64,000 nt of DNA from contig CAJTYU010000016.1 of the NCBI GenBank assembly GCA_910584095.1, positions 7,306 through 71,305 of the forward strand, read 5' to 3'. Origin of the DNA: an uncultured Dorea sp. (GTDB lineage Bacteria; Bacillota; Clostridia; Lachnospirales; Lachnospiraceae). This document shows, in pieces, positions 27,318-36,967 of the stretch (within the stretch, counting starts at the first letter, position 1; the number at the start of each line of letters is the position of its first letter). The notes beneath the pieces are model-generated. The model saw nothing but the letters and a program-made list of their open reading frames with translations. It did not search any database and was not told the DNA's origin. The position numbers and the translations under genes were made by a program.

Positions 27318-28634
27318 ATGAGAATTGAATTGCCGGATAAAGTAAAGACCATTATCCATAGGCTGCAGTCCCATGGATATGAGGCGTATGCCGTGGGAGG
27401 CTGTGTCCGTGACTCCATTCTGGGAAGAATACCGGAGGACTGGGATATTACCACCCAAGCCATGCCGAAGGAGACGAAGGCTTTATTTTCGCATACCATC
27501 GATACGGGGATCGCACATGGAACGATTACGGTGTTTCTGGACGGGGAAGGCTTCGAAGTGACGACCTACCGCATAGATGGGAAATACGAAGACAGCCGCC
27601 ACCCGTCGGAGGTGACCTTTGTGCGGAATTTGAAGGAAGACCTGCTTAGAAGGGATTTTACCATAAATGCTATGGCATATAATGATGAAGTCGGGCTGGT
27701 GGATATCTTTGGAGGTTTAGAGGATATAAGAGCAGGAGTCATCCGCTGTGTAGGAGATGCATATGCCCGGTTTTCCGAGGATGCGCTTCGTATATTGAGG
27801 GGAGTCCGTTTTGCAGCGCAGCTTGGATTTGAGATTGACGGAGATACCAAGGAGGGAATGCGCCTGCTTGCTCCCGCGCTTCAGAAAATCAGCGCGGAAC
27901 GAATCCAGGCAGAGCTTATGAAGATTCTCCTGTCCGCGCGGCCGGATATGCTGAGGGAAGCATGGAAGCTTGGCATTACAAAGGAATTTCTCCCGGAGTT
28001 TGATCGGGCTATGGAAACAGAGCAGGAGACGCCGCATCATATGTATACGGTAGGAGAACATATTCTGCATACGCTTGGCGGTATCCGCAGCGACCGGGTG
28101 CTTCGGCTTGTAATGCTGTTTCATGATTTGGGAAAACCTGAGGTAAAAACAGTGGACGAACTGGGGGCTGCTCATTTTAAGGGACATGCAGAAAAAAGCA
28201 GAGAGATTGTGAAGAAGGTATTAAAAAGGTTAAAATTCGATAATGCCACGCGGCACAGCGTAGAGAAGCTGGTGTATTATCACGATTACCGTATGCCGGT
28301 AACAAAAAAGAATGTAAGACGCGCTATAAATAAGATTGGAGAAGAATTATTTCCCCTTTATCTGGAGGTTCGGAGGGCAGATGTGCTGGCGCAGAGCATA
28401 TATATGCGAAAGGAGAAGCTTGCAGACATTGACGGGGTAGAGACTTTGTACAGGGAAATTATTGATTCGGGACAGTGCGTATCAATAAAGGATCTGGCGG
28501 TAACCGGCAGAGACCTGATTGACGCAGGCATGGAACCTGGCAGAGAAATCGGGCAGACTCTTGAAAGGCTGTTGGATTTGGTGATTGAAACTCCCGGTTT
28601 AAACACAAAAGAAGAGCTCCTCAAACACATCTGA
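27318..28634 (+). CDS. cca: CCA tRNA nucleotidyltransferase / poly(A)-polymerase-type with HD domain
   Basis: 438 residues. The head domain has AYAVGGCVRDSILGRIPEDWDITTQAMP (metal-binding D-W-D), RRDFTINAMAYN, and the neck region VGDAYARFSEDALRILRGVRFAAQLGF. An HD domain follows (LFHDLGKPEVK, H269-D270), then VRRADVLAQSIYMRKEKLA. It adds or repairs the 3' CCA of tRNAs; whether it is a full CCA or only an A- or CC-adding enzyme cannot be told. Strong AGGAGGGAG precedes ATG. Confidence 0.9.
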   Translation: MRIELPDKVKTIIHRLQSHGYEAYAVGGCVRDSILGRIPEDWDITTQAMPKETKALFSHTIDTGIAHGTITVFLDGEGFEVTTYRIDGKYEDSRHPSEVTFVRNLKEDLLRRDFTINAMAYNDEVGLVDIFGGLEDIRAGVIRCVGDAYARFSEDALRILRGVRFAAQLGFEIDGDTKEGMRLLAPALQKISAERIQAELMKILLSARPDMLREAWKLGITKEFLPEFDRAMETEQETPHHMYTVGEHILHTLGGIRSDRVLRLVMLFHDLGKPEVKTVDELGAAHFKGHAEKSREIVKKVLKRLKFDNATRHSVEKLVYYHDYRMPVTKKNVRRAINKIGEELFPLYLEVRRADVLAQSIYMRKEKLADIDGVETLYREIIDSGQCVSIKDLAVTGRDLIDAGMEPGREIGQTLERLLDLVIETPGLNTKEELLKHI

Positions 28635-28652
28635 CCAACATCATAATAATGG

Positions 28653-28681
28653 GAATAATCCGGCGCCTAAATTCATACATT
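28653..28681 (+). promoter_or_regulatory. Sigma-E-like sporulation promoter for the cotS-like gene
   Basis: GAATAAT (28653-28659), 14-base spacer, CATACATT (28674-28681). The sigma-E consensus in Bacillus is KMATATT, about 14 bases, CATACANT: the -10 is a full match and the -35 has one mismatch. Confidence 0.6.
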
Positions 28682-28718
28682 GAAAAGAACGGATGAATGA
28701 AGGTGCAGGGGTTTGGTT

Positions 28719-29705
28719 ATGCAAGAGTATGAACTGAAAGTACTGGAACAGTATGATGTCAATGTGAAGGGCACCCGAAAGACCAGAGGTGCATTTTTTT
28801 GTGATACGGAACAGGGGTTATTTCTGTTGAAGGAAGCGGGGATTTCCGAGAAACGGGTACCTGCATTATATAAAATGGGAGAAGCATTGAAGAAGGCGGG
28901 CTATACGGGAATAGACCAGATTCTGCCAAATGCTGAGGGGAATTATATCAGCGTGTCGGAAGACGGCGGCCGGTATATACTTAAGCATTGGTATTATGGA
29001 AGGGAATGTGATATCCGCAGAAGCAGAGAGTTGTCGCGGGCGGTAAAGAATCTGGCAAGACTGCATCTGATTATGGTAATGCCGATGGAAGAATATATCT
29101 TTCAGGAATCCCATTTAAAGGATATCTATGAGAGCCATAACAGGGAGCTTAGGAAAGTGCGTAAATTTGTCCGGAACAGAGCGGTTAAGGGAGATTTTGA
29201 ACTGCAGTTTTTGAAGGAGTATGAATCCCTGTATGAATGGGCGGATGCGGCGGTCGGCGAGCTTGCGGCGTCAGCCTACGACGAGCTGTATTCGGACAGT
29301 GTTGCATATAGCCACATTGTGCATGGAGAATATAATTACCATAATGTACTGATGCTTGCGGACGGGATTGCAACAACTAATTTTGAGAAATTTCGGAGGA
29401 ACGTACAGGTGGAGGACCTGTACTATTTTCTCCGGAAATCTATGGAAAAGCATGGATGGAACGTACATTTATGCGACTGTATGCTGAACGCATACAGTGC
29501 AATCCGGCCAATCAGCGACCGTGAAATGGAATATTTAAAGGTAAGATTTATTTATCCGGAAAAATTTTGGAAGATAACAGGTTCCTATTATCGATCAAAC
29601 AAAGCGTGGATTTCGGTTAAGAACGTAGAAAAATTTCAGACGGCGGTTACCCAGACAGAGGAAAAAAGAAAGCTTCTGAAGGAAATATTTGCTTTTCAGT
29701 TATAG
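28719..29705 (+). CDS. CotS-family spore-coat kinase-like protein
   Basis: A 328-residue protein of the CotS/aminoglycoside-phosphotransferase fold. TRGAFFCDTEQGLFLLKEAG replaces the glycine-rich loop, YILKHWYYGRECDIRRSRELSRAVKNLARLH is the family's alpha-C region and HGEYNYHNVLM is the catalytic-loop equivalent. The usual HGD Asp is Glu (E204) and the metal-binding D of the following DF motif is Asn (TTNFEKF, N221), so kinase activity is doubtful. A sigma-E-like promoter lies upstream, supporting a mother-cell, coat-related role. Start at 28719 after GCAGGGG; a TTG six bases earlier is possible. Confidence 0.82.
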   Translation: MQEYELKVLEQYDVNVKGTRKTRGAFFCDTEQGLFLLKEAGISEKRVPALYKMGEALKKAGYTGIDQILPNAEGNYISVSEDGGRYILKHWYYGRECDIRRSRELSRAVKNLARLHLIMVMPMEEYIFQESHLKDIYESHNRELRKVRKFVRNRAVKGDFELQFLKEYESLYEWADAAVGELAASAYDELYSDSVAYSHIVHGEYNYHNVLMLADGIATTNFEKFRRNVQVEDLYYFLRKSMEKHGWNVHLCDCMLNAYSAIRPISDREMEYLKVRFIYPEKFWKITGSYYRSNKAWISVKNVEKFQTAVTQTEEKRKLLKEIFAFQL

Positions 29706-29778
29706 AAAGGCCGTTGCCGCGAAGGGAGCGGGCAGTAACAAAAGCCTATAAACTAGCGGTTTTTTCGAGTATATTGCC

Positions 29779-29807
29779 TTGACAAACAAATAGAAAAGAT
29801 GTATAAC
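29779..29807 (+). promoter_or_regulatory. Promoter of the HU gene
   Basis: TTGACA (29779-29784), 17-base spacer, TATAAC (29802-29807). Confidence 0.8.
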
Positions 29808-29854
29808 AGGAATGAGGCATGATGATGCAAAGAAACAAGAGGAGGAAATTATAC

Positions 29855-30130
29855 ATGAATAAAACAGAATTGGTAGCAGCAATCGCTGAGAAAGCAGAGC
29901 TGTCTAAGAAAGATTCAGAGAAAGCTTTATTGGCGTTTGTTGATGTTGTTACAGAAGAACTCCAGAAGGGTGGAAAGGTTCAGCTGGTTGGATTCGGTAC
30001 GTTCGAAGTGAGCAAAAGGGCAGCCAGAGAGGGAAGAAATCCTCAGACAGGCGCGTCTATGAAGATTGAAGCTTGTACAGCACCTAAGTTTAAAGCAGGC
30101 AAGGCTTTGAAAGATGCTGTTAACAAATAA
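29855..30130 (+). CDS. hup: HU-family nucleoid protein
   Basis: A 91-residue HU/IHF-type protein: MNKTELVAAIAEKAELSKKDSEKALLAF, VQLVGFGTFEVSKRAAREGRNPQTGASM and PKFKAGKALKDAVN are nearly consensus HU. It bends and compacts DNA as a dimer. Start at 29855 after GAGGAGG; an in-frame upstream ATG at 29819 lies before the ribosome site. It is the first gene of a cluster with rqcP, yabP and yabQ, the same neighbourhood as hbs-like/yabO-yabP in other Clostridia. Confidence 0.96.
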   Translation: MNKTELVAAIAEKAELSKKDSEKALLAFVDVVTEELQKGGKVQLVGFGTFEVSKRAAREGRNPQTGASMKIEACTAPKFKAGKALKDAVNK

Positions 30131-30158
30131 GAAGGTTTGATTTAAGCATGTATACAGA

Positions 30159-30181
30159 GGCATCGGGATCTACCCGGTGCC
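30159..30181 (+). terminator. Hairpin between HU and rqcP
   Basis: GGCATCGGG pairs with CCCGGTGCC (9 bp) followed by ATTCTTTGTC. The U run is weak, so this is an attenuator or RNA-processing hairpin more than a full stop. Confidence 0.45.
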
Positions 30182-30215
30182 ATTCTTTGTCTAAAGACGG
30201 GAAGGGAGAAGAAAG

Positions 30216-30455
30216 ATGCGGTTAGATAAATTTTTGAAGGTGTCTAGACTGATTAAGAGAAGGACGGTGGCGAACGAGGCATGCGACGCCGGGAGGGTAT
30301 TGGTGAACGGCGCCGTGGCAAAAGCATCTGTAAAGGTGAAGCCCGGCGATGTGATTGAGATCCAGTTCGGCACAAGAACTGTTAAAGCGGAAGTTTTGGA
30401 AATCCGCGATACCACGAAAAAGGAAGAAGCGAAGGAACTGTTTAAATATTTGTAA
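30216..30455 (+). CDS. rqcP: S4-domain ribosome quality-control factor RqcP (YabO/Hsp15-like)
   Basis: 79 residues forming one S4 RNA-binding domain: MRLDKFLKVSRLIKRRTVANEACDAGRVLVNG, then KPGDVIEIQFGTRTVKAEVLEI. This is the size and wording of YabO/RqcP, which works with RqcH on stalled 50S subunits. GAAGGGAGAAG precedes ATG. Position before yabP and yabQ agrees with Bacillus (yabO-yabP-yabQ-divIC). Confidence 0.93.
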   Translation: MRLDKFLKVSRLIKRRTVANEACDAGRVLVNGAVAKASVKVKPGDVIEIQFGTRTVKAEVLEIRDTTKKEEAKELFKYL

Positions 30456-30481
30456 TAATTATCCACAGCCGGGCATAATTT
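30453..30481 (+). promoter_or_regulatory. Sigma-E-like promoter before yabP
   Basis: TAATAAT (30453-30459), 14-base spacer, CATAATTT (30474-30481). The -35 has one mismatch to KMATATT and the -10 keeps CATA and the final T. yabP is a sigma-E gene in Bacillus. A DnaA-box-like TTATCCACA (30459-30467) falls in the spacer. Confidence 0.45.
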
Positions 30482-30505
30482 TGTTTAGAAAGGTTGTGAT
30501 GATAA

Positions 30506-30790
30506 ATGGATGAAAAGCAGGCGGGCGGAACGCACAAACTGGTGGTAAACAACCGTAAGACCAGTCTGGTAACGGGAGTGCTGGATGTTTTATCTTTTGA
30601 TTTGAATGAAATATTGCTGGAGACGGAGCAGGGAATGCTGATGGTTAAGGGGACGGATATGCATGTGAATCGGCTGAATCTGGAAAAGGGAGAGGTGGAT
30701 CTGTCGGGAAATATTGATAGTTTTGCCTATTCCGAGATTCATCAACAGGCGAAAAATGGGGAGTCATTTCTTGGCAAGCTATTTCGTTAG
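30506..30790 (+). CDS. yabP: Sporulation protein YabP
   Basis: 94 residues: KLVVNNRKTSLVTGVLDVLSFDLNEILLETEQGMLMVKG is the YabP/YqfC core, a small beta-rich domain, followed by MHVNRLNLEKGEVDLSGNIDSFAYSE. YabP is needed for sporulation in Bacillus together with YabQ. GAAAGGTTGTG precedes ATG. The next gene is yabQ after 18 bases. Confidence 0.94.
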   Translation: MDEKQAGGTHKLVVNNRKTSLVTGVLDVLSFDLNEILLETEQGMLMVKGTDMHVNRLNLEKGEVDLSGNIDSFAYSEIHQQAKNGESFLGKLFR

Positions 30791-30808
30791 CTTGGAAAGT
30801 GTGAAGTT

Positions 30809-31141
30809 ATGCAGGGACTGAGAACGGAAATAGCTGCTTTCCTGACGGCTTTTTTGACAGGGATGACGGCGGCCTGCGCATATCTCTGCATTAGGAAGCT
30901 GCGCAGGGTAATTCCCCATTCTTTATCAGTGATTGCAGTGGAGGATGGAATATACTGGGTCGGTACGGCTATATACATATTTGTGCAGATTTACAGCACA
31001 AGCAGCGGCAGTATCCGCTGGTATTTCATAATTGGGGCAGGGGCCGGACTCTTAGTGTTTATGCTGGCTGGGAGGTTTTTTCGGAAAATAAGGACTGGAT
31101 TGTATAAAAAAAGAAATGAGAAATCGAAAAAAAAGTATTGA
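30809..31141 (+). CDS. yabQ: Spore cortex protein YabQ
   Basis: A 110-residue membrane protein with three hydrophobic segments (about 5-27, 43-63, 70-90) and a basic tail (KIRTGLYKKRNEKSKKKY). The segment IRKLRRVIPHSLSVIAVEDGIYWVGTAIYIF is typical of YabQ, which is required for cortex formation and resides in the forespore membrane. Family membership rests on this and on position after yabP. Confidence 0.85.
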   Translation: MQGLRTEIAAFLTAFLTGMTAACAYLCIRKLRRVIPHSLSVIAVEDGIYWVGTAIYIFVQIYSTSSGSIRWYFIIGAGAGLLVFMLAGRFFRKIRTGLYKKRNEKSKKKY

Positions 31142-31226
31142 AATTCATGTCAAAACAGGATAAGGTATTAATATCTATGATGAGGGGTTTGTCCGGCGGA
31201 GGAGCCGGCTATGAGGAGTATATAAA

Positions 31227-31547
31227 ATGGGTATCAAACAAAAAAGTCGTGTAAACAGGCGCAGGAGCCGATTGCGGAAGCATACGTCGAGCGTGCTTGG
31301 AATAAGCGGTGTTATTTTGCTGCTGGTTGCGGTTATATCAGTTAGCAGCATTTCACTTCGTGCGAAAAACCAGTCCTATATTGAACAGGAAGCAGAGCTG
31401 GAAGCGCAGATTCAGGAAGAAAAAGAGCGGACCGGGGAAATAGAACAGATGGAAGATTATGTGGGAACTAACGAGTATGTTGAGCAGACCGCTAGAGATA
31501 AACTGGGACTTATTTATGAGAATGAGACCATATTTAAGAGAAAATGA
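31227..31547 (+). CDS. divIC: FtsB/DivIC-like septum formation protein
   Basis: 106 residues: a basic cytoplasmic tail (about 1-24), one membrane segment (25-44), an acidic coiled coil (NQSYIEQEAELEAQIQEEKERTGEIE) and the conserved end EYVEQTARDKLGLIYENETIF. This is the FtsB/DivIC topology of the divisome bridge with FtsL and DivIB. The position yabQ-divIC matches Bacillus. GAGGAG precedes ATG. Confidence 0.88.
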   Translation: MGIKQKSRVNRRRSRLRKHTSSVLGISGVILLLVAVISVSSISLRAKNQSYIEQEAELEAQIQEEKERTGEIEQMEDYVGTNEYVEQTARDKLGLIYENETIFKRK

Positions 31548-31560
31548 TAAAGTACAAAAG

Positions 31561-31597
31561 AAGAGCATCAGGGAGATTCCCTGATGCTCTTTATTAT
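31561..31597 (+). terminator. Terminator after divIC
   Basis: AAGAGCATCAGGGA pairs perfectly with TCCCTGATGCTCTT around GAT, followed by TATTATT. Confidence 0.85.
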
Positions 31598-31625
31598 TCG
31601 AACTTTTATGAAGCAGGAGGGGAAT

Positions 31626-33029
31626 ATGGAGATTGTAAAGGACAGAGAAATATTTTCCAACCCATATATTATCCAGATGGACAAGTTTGCAGATTCGCTG
31701 AAGCATTTATCGGAGACTTTTTTGTATCTGGAGGACTATAAAGGAACGTTTACAAAGGATGAGATTGAAGAGATGTTCCTTCGGGTATCGGAACGAGTCT
31801 GTGCAAATTGTGAGAAAAGGAACTGGTGTCTTGGGGAAAACCGGATCCATACCTGCCAGATGGTATATGAAATTCTCTGTACGGTGGAGGAATACGGAGC
31901 GGAGCTGAATACAGAGATAAAGAGAAAGCTTCAGAAGAAATGCGATATGGCGCCCAGATTTTTGCGGGAGACCTTAGAAGTGTTTGGCGACGCCAAGCAG
32001 AAGCTGTTATGGAATAATCGGATTGTACAGAACAGGGAGAGCTATGCGATGTCCCTGATTTCATTTGCAGATATGCTCCAGAGGACGGCAAGACAATTGG
32101 GAGCGGGGATCTTTTCAGATGAGCGGCTGGATAAAAAAATACGCAGTCAGCTGAAAAGAGTAGGGATCCGGGTTATCAGTATGGTATTTTACATGTCTGA
32201 AAAAGGAAAATATGAGATTCATCTGACGCTGAAGTCACAGAAGGGTCAGTGCGTGGCGACAAAGGAAGTAGCAAAAATCTTGAGCGCTTGTACCGGGCGT
32301 TCCATGTATCCGGAAACTGGGGAACAGCCTCTCGTATGGGAAGAATACAGTACGGTTATTATAAGAGAAAGCGCCAGATATCATACGCTTCAGGGGGTGG
32401 CAAAGATAGGAAAAGGCTGTGAACAGATTTCTGGAGACACGTTTCTTATGACCGCCCTTCCTGGAGGAAAGGAAGGGGTAGTTCTGTCGGACGGGATGGG
32501 CTCTGGCGAAGAGGCGTTCCGGGAAAGCGCTATGGTGGTGGAAATGATGGAGGAGCTTCTCATGGCGGGATTTCCCATGGAAATGGCGATTCAGATGTTG
32601 AATACTGCGTTGGTTATGGGCCGGGAAGAGGTGTATTTTTCTACAATTGATATGTGTATTTTTGATTTGTATGAGGGGAGCTGCGAGCTGTTGAAAGCCG
32701 GGGCTTCAACAACATTTATCCGGTATTCGGAGCGGATTGAGAAGATCACTTCCGCTACGCTTCCAATCGGCGTTATTCAGAATATTGAGATTGATCGTGT
32801 CGGCAGAGAACTGCATGACGGAGATTTTGTGATTATGGTGACGGATGGAGTGATGGATGCCCTGCCGGTAGGAGAACAGGAGTCTTTAATCGGGACCTTT
32901 ATCAAAGGAACAAGAAGCCAAAACCCAAAGGAGATGGCGCATTATATACTGGAGCAGGTATTAGAGTGGACCGGCGAGGCGCCAATGGACGATATGACGG
33001 TTATCGTAATCGGCGTATGGGAATTATAG
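31626..33029 (+). CDS. SpoIIE-like PP2C phosphatase without membrane domain
   Basis: 467 residues. The C-terminal 210 residues are a PP2C/SpoIIE phosphatase: QISGDTFLMTALPGGKEGVVLSDGMGSGEEAF (D289), STIDMCIFDLYEGSCELLKAGASTTF, DGDFVIMVTDGVMDALP and PMDDMTVIVIGV. The N-terminal half has the cysteine cluster CANCEKRNWC and matches the cytosolic central part of SpoIIE, but the ten-helix membrane domain of Bacillus SpoIIE is absent. Probable role: dephosphorylating SpoIIAA to activate sigma-F. Start at 31626 after AGGAGGGG; an in-frame ATG at 31584 lies inside the terminator. Confidence 0.87.
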   Translation: MEIVKDREIFSNPYIIQMDKFADSLKHLSETFLYLEDYKGTFTKDEIEEMFLRVSERVCANCEKRNWCLGENRIHTCQMVYEILCTVEEYGAELNTEIKRKLQKKCDMAPRFLRETLEVFGDAKQKLLWNNRIVQNRESYAMSLISFADMLQRTARQLGAGIFSDERLDKKIRSQLKRVGIRVISMVFYMSEKGKYEIHLTLKSQKGQCVATKEVAKILSACTGRSMYPETGEQPLVWEEYSTVIIRESARYHTLQGVAKIGKGCEQISGDTFLMTALPGGKEGVVLSDGMGSGEEAFRESAMVVEMMEELLMAGFPMEMAIQMLNTALVMGREEVYFSTIDMCIFDLYEGSCELLKAGASTTFIRYSERIEKITSATLPIGVIQNIEIDRVGRELHDGDFVIMVTDGVMDALPVGEQESLIGTFIKGTRSQNPKEMAHYILEQVLEWTGEAPMDDMTVIVIGVWEL

Positions 33030-33039
33030 GAATCAGGGG

Positions 33040-33068
33040 TTGCATTTTCTGGAAATAGTATGTAAAAT
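33040..33068 (+). promoter_or_regulatory. Promoter of tilS-hpt-ftsH
   Basis: TTGCAT (33040-33045), 17-base spacer, TAAAAT (33063-33068). Confidence 0.55.
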
Positions 33069-33153
33069 AATTTCAGCCGTGCAGTAGCGCTGTGAAGCGG
33101 TATGGTAAATGGCGGGCGATTCATTTTATGGGGAGCTGTGATAAGAAATACCT

Positions 33154-34560
33154 ATGTATGAAAAGATAAAGGCGTATGTGCGAAAGTACCATATGCTTCA
33201 TGAATCAGATATGGTTGTTGCAGGCGTATCGGGAGGACCGGATTCTATATGCCTTCTTTGTGTTTTAAATAAGCTTCAGGCTGAACTGGGTTTTGGGATA
33301 GCGGCAGTCCATGTGAACCACTGCCTTCGAGGGGCGGAGGCAGACAGGGATGAACAGTTTGTAATGAATTTCTGCAGGGAGATGGGTGTTCCGCTAAAGA
33401 CAGTAACGGCGGACGTGGCCGCTTATGCAGCGAAGCATGGACTATCCACAGAAGAAGCTGGCCGGGAAGTAAGACGGAGGGCCTACCGGGAGGCGGCTTG
33501 GGAATATGGGGGAACAAAGATCGCATTGGCCCATCATATGGATGATAATGCAGAGACAATGCTTCTTCATATGGCGAGAGGGACCGGGATTCGGGGAATG
33601 ACAGGCATACGTCCAGCGGCAGGCGAATATATTCGTCCGCTTCTGATTGTCCGAAAGGCGGAGATTGAAGAATACCTGAAGACGGAAGGGATTCCAAGCT
33701 GTAAGGATTCAACCAATCAGGAGGATATTTATGCCAGAAACCGGGTCAGGAATCATATCCTGCCATATTTAGAATCAGAAATCAACCAGAAAACAGTACA
33801 ACATATGCTGGAACTGTCTGAGCAGATAGAGACGCTGAAAGGGTATATTGACCGGCAGACGGAAGAATTGTGGAAAATTTGCGTATCAGTTCAAGACGGC
33901 GCATATCTGCTGAATATTAAGGAATTTGAAAAGGCGGACAAAGCGGTCAGACCTTATTTGATTCAAAGGCTTCTTGGAGAAGCGGCGGGAGGGCCGAAGA
34001 ATATTGAAGCTGTCCATATCAGGTCAGTGGAAGAGCTTGCCTGCAGACAGACTGGGAAGAAGCTGACGCTTCCCCTGGGGCTGAAGGCTGAGCGGAGATA
34101 TCAGGATATTTATGTTGCCGGAAGAAAGACGGAACAGAAGACGGACGCGGCTGACGAAGCGAAGGAGCTTCTGCTGTGCGGCGGGGATGAGCCGGATACG
34201 GTAAGTGAGCTGGAAGGCGGCGTGCGTATCAGGATTTTTCATTGCAGAGAAATCCCGGATACATTTGAGAAACGCCCCTACACGAAATGGTTTAACTATG
34301 ATATAATACAGAATGGCATTGTTCTTAGAACCCGGAGACCGGGAGATTATCTGGCGATTGACCGGCTTGGGCATACACAGAAGATAAAGTCTTATTTTAT
34401 TAATGAGAAAGTGCCGGGAGACCAGAGGGGCTGCGTTCCGCTGGTTGCGGAGGGACCGGAGATTCTGTGGATTGTCGGATACAGGCAGAGTAAGAGGTAT
34501 CAGGTTACTAAGGAAACCAAAAGAATTTTGGAAATTAGTTTTGATAATTACGGAGGATAA
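33154..34560 (+). CDS. tilS: tRNA(Ile)-lysidine synthase
   Basis: 468 residues. The PP-loop SGGPDS (26-31) is followed by [49 protein letters not shown] and the C-terminal TilS domain [31 protein letters not shown], ending in [22 protein letters not shown]. It converts C34 of tRNA-Ile(CAU) to lysidine. No strong ribosome site is close to ATG 33154 (GGGGAG is about 20 bases away), so the start is less certain. The order tilS-hpt-ftsH is the classic Firmicute one. Confidence 0.95.
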   Translation: MYEKIKAYVRKYHMLHESDMVVAGVSGGPDSICLLCVLNKLQAELGFGIAAVHVNHCLRGAEADRDEQFVMNFCREMGVPLKTVTADVAAYAAKHGLSTEEAGREVRRRAYREAAWEYGGTKIALAHHMDDNAETMLLHMARGTGIRGMTGIRPAAGEYIRPLLIVRKAEIEEYLKTEGIPSCKDSTNQEDIYARNRVRNHILPYLESEINQKTVQHMLELSEQIETLKGYIDRQTEELWKICVSVQDGAYLLNIKEFEKADKAVRPYLIQRLLGEAAGGPKNIEAVHIRSVEELACRQTGKKLTLPLGLKAERRYQDIYVAGRKTEQKTDAADEAKELLLCGGDEPDTVSELEGGVRIRIFHCREIPDTFEKRPYTKWFNYDIIQNGIVLRTRRPGDYLAIDRLGHTQKIKSYFINEKVPGDQRGCVPLVAEGPEILWIVGYRQSKRYQVTKETKRILEISFDNYGG

Positions 34561-34564
34561 AGGG

Positions 34565-35092
34565 ATGGCAGAGACGATTCGGGTATTGGTGCCGGAGAAA
34601 GATGTGGATAAGAAGATCTGTGAAATAGGAGAGCAGATTAGCAGGGATTATGAAGGGAAAGAGATACATTTGATCTGCGTACTAAAGGGCGGGGTATTCT
34701 TTATGTGCGAGCTCGCAAAGCGGATAACGGTTCCGGTGAGCATGGATTTTATGAGCGTTTCCAGCTATGGGGCCGATACAAAGTCAAGCGGCGTGGTGAA
34801 GATTGTCAAAGATCTGGATGAACCATTAGAGGGTAAAGACGTATTAATCGTAGAAGATATTATTGATTCGGGGCGGACTCTTTACCATCTGATCGAGCTG
34901 CTTCAGAAGAGGAATCCGGCAAGCATACGTCTCTGCACACTTTTGGATAAGCCGGAAAGGCGGGTAAAGCAGGTAAATGTGGATTATGTGTGTTTTAGTA
35001 TTCCAGATGAATTTGTAGTGGGATATGGTCTGGATTATGCGCAAAAATATAGAAACCTTCCATATGTTGGCGTTGTGGAAGGGGCAGAGTAG
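34565..35092 (+). CDS. hpt: Hypoxanthine phosphoribosyltransferase
   Basis: 175 residues. The PRPP-binding loop VLIVEDIIDSGRT (93-105) and LICVLKGGVFFMCELAKR are hallmarks. It salvages hypoxanthine (and guanine) with PRPP. Start at 34565 after GGAGGATAAAGGG, four bases after tilS; upstream in-frame codons run into tilS and are not used. Confidence 0.95.
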   Translation: MAETIRVLVPEKDVDKKICEIGEQISRDYEGKEIHLICVLKGGVFFMCELAKRITVPVSMDFMSVSSYGADTKSSGVVKIVKDLDEPLEGKDVLIVEDIIDSGRTLYHLIELLQKRNPASIRLCTLLDKPERRVKQVNVDYVCFSIPDEFVVGYGLDYAQKYRNLPYVGVVEGAE

Positions 35093-35107
35093 GAGGAGTA
35101 TACAGGT

Positions 35108-36967
35108 TTGGATAATAGAAGAAAGGGACCAGGAGGCATAACTTTTCTGCTGCTTATCGTTATAATATTCGGTGCGCTCTGGTTTACGAATCAGATTGAG
35201 CAGCAGGGGAGACAACTGACATATCAGGAATTTTACAGAATTATTGAAAGCGGACAGGCTGAAAACATTGCGGTGGTACAGAACCGGGATGTTCCTACAG
35301 GGCGGGTTGAGCTTACCCGTAAGGATGGAGAGGACAAAGAAGAGTGGACGCTTTATGTATCAGATGTCAATGATATCTGTGAATATTTAAAGGAGCAGAA
35401 GGCTGAATTTAGGATGAACGATATACCAGAGGAAAACTGGCTCATGGCGACGGTTTTCCCGGTGATGGTCATGCTTGCCGGGGTTTTGCTGCTGTTTTAT
35501 CTGATGAACAGGCAGAACGGCGCCAACAGCAAGGCCATGAATTTCGGCAAGAATCGTGCGAAGCTCCATACGGGAAATAAAAAGGTAACCTTTGCCGATG
35601 TGGCGGGACTTCAGGAAGAGAAGGAAGAACTGGAGGAGATAGTAGATTTTTTAAAAGCTCCTAAGAAATATATTCAGGTGGGAGCAAGAATCCCGAAGGG
35701 CGTCCTTTTGGTGGGGCCGCCCGGAACCGGTAAGACATTGCTTGCCAAGGCGGTTGCCGGGGAAGCGGGAGTGCCGTTCTTTACAATTTCCGGCTCAGAC
35801 TTTGTAGAGATGTTTGTAGGCGTAGGCGCGTCGCGTGTCAGAGATTTGTTTGAGGATGCCAAGAAAAATGCGCCTTGTATTATATTTATCGATGAGATTG
35901 ACGCAGTGGCGAGACGACGCGGTACTGGTATGGGAGGCGGCCATGACGAGAGAGAACAGACGCTGAATCAGCTCCTTGTTGAGATGGATGGATTCGGAGT
36001 TAACGAGGGAATTATTGTGATGTCGGCTACCAACCGCGTGGATATTCTGGATCCCGCGATTTTAAGGCCGGGACGTTTTGACAGAAAGGTATCGGTAGGC
36101 CGTCCGGATATTCAAGGCAGAGAGGATATTCTAAAGGTTCATGCCAAGGGAAAGCCGCTGGGAGATGATGTGGATTTGAAGCAGATTGCCCAGACGACGG
36201 CAGGCTTTACAGGGGCGGATCTGGAGAATCTTCTGAATGAAGCGGCGATTCTTGCGGCGAAGGAAGGACGGGTTTATATCCGCCAGTCAGATATCCGCCA
36301 TGCTTTTGTAAAAGTGGGAATCGGCGCCGAGAAGAAAAGCAGGGTTATTTCCGAGAAAGAAAAGAAGATTACGGCATACCATGAGGCGGGGCATGCAATT
36401 TTATTTCATGTGCTGCCGGACGTAGGACCTGTGTATAGCGTGTCTATCATACCGACCGGTATGGGAGCGGCGGGATATACGATGCCGCTGCCGGAAAAGG
36501 ATGAGATGTTTAATACCAGAGGCAAGATGCTTCAGGATATTACGGTTGCTCTTGGAGGGCGTATCGCTGAGGAAGAGGTATTCGGCGATATTACGACCGG
36601 CGCGTCTCAGGATATTAAGCAGGCAACCGGAATCGCAAGGTCTATGGTTACAAAATTCGGCATGTCTGAAAAACTTGGGCTGATCAATTATGACAGCGAC
36701 AGCGATGAAGTATTCATCGGAAGAGACCTTGTCCATACCCAGAGGGGCTATGGAGAAGACGTGGCAGGAACCATTGATCAGGAAATAAAGAGGATTATTG
36801 ACGAGTGTTATCAGCGGGCAAGGAATATTATCCGCAAATACCATCAGGTGTTGAGTGACTGCGCGCAATTATTATTAGAGAAAGAAAAAATTACTAGAGA
36901 AGAATTTGAGGCGCTGTTTGACGGTTTGGAAGTGTCGGAAGTCTCGGAAGAGTTGGGGGTTATATGA
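35108..36967 (+). CDS. ftsH: ATP-dependent zinc metalloprotease FtsH
   Basis: 619 residues, membrane-bound AAA+ protease for quality control. Two membrane segments (about 10-27 and 114-134) flank a small extracellular domain. Walker A is GPPGTGKT (203-210), then [15 protein letters not shown], the SRH region [20 protein letters not shown], and the zinc site HEAGH (H425, E426, H429). Start is TTG 35108, about 10 bases after AGGAGG; no ATG in frame is better placed. Its stop overlaps the next start (ATGA). Confidence 0.96.
   Translation: MDNRRKGPGGITFLLLIVIIFGALWFTNQIEQQGRQLTYQEFYRIIESGQAENIAVVQNRDVPTGRVELTRKDGEDKEEWTLYVSDVNDICEYLKEQKAEFRMNDIPEENWLMATVFPVMVMLAGVLLLFYLMNRQNGANSKAMNFGKNRAKLHTGNKKVTFADVAGLQEEKEELEEIVDFLKAPKKYIQVGARIPKGVLLVGPPGTGKTLLAKAVAGEAGVPFFTISGSDFVEMFVGVGASRVRDLFEDAKKNAPCIIFIDEIDAVARRRGTGMGGGHDEREQTLNQLLVEMDGFGVNEGIIVMSATNRVDILDPAILRPGRFDRKVSVGRPDIQGREDILKVHAKGKPLGDDVDLKQIAQTTAGFTGADLENLLNEAAILAAKEGRVYIRQSDIRHAFVKVGIGAEKKSRVISEKEKKITAYHEAGHAILFHVLPDVGPVYSVSIIPTGMGAAGYTMPLPEKDEMFNTRGKMLQDITVALGGRIAEEEVFGDITTGASQDIKQATGIARSMVTKFGMSEKLGLINYDSDSDEVFIGRDLVHTQRGYGEDVAGTIDQEIKRIIDECYQRARNIIRKYHQVLSDCAQLLLEKEKITREEFEALFDGLEVSEVSEELGVI

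Noticed and set aside
30459..30467. Third perfect DnaA box before yabP
   Set aside because: It lies in the spacer of a sporulation promoter and is single; probably chance, kept only as a note.
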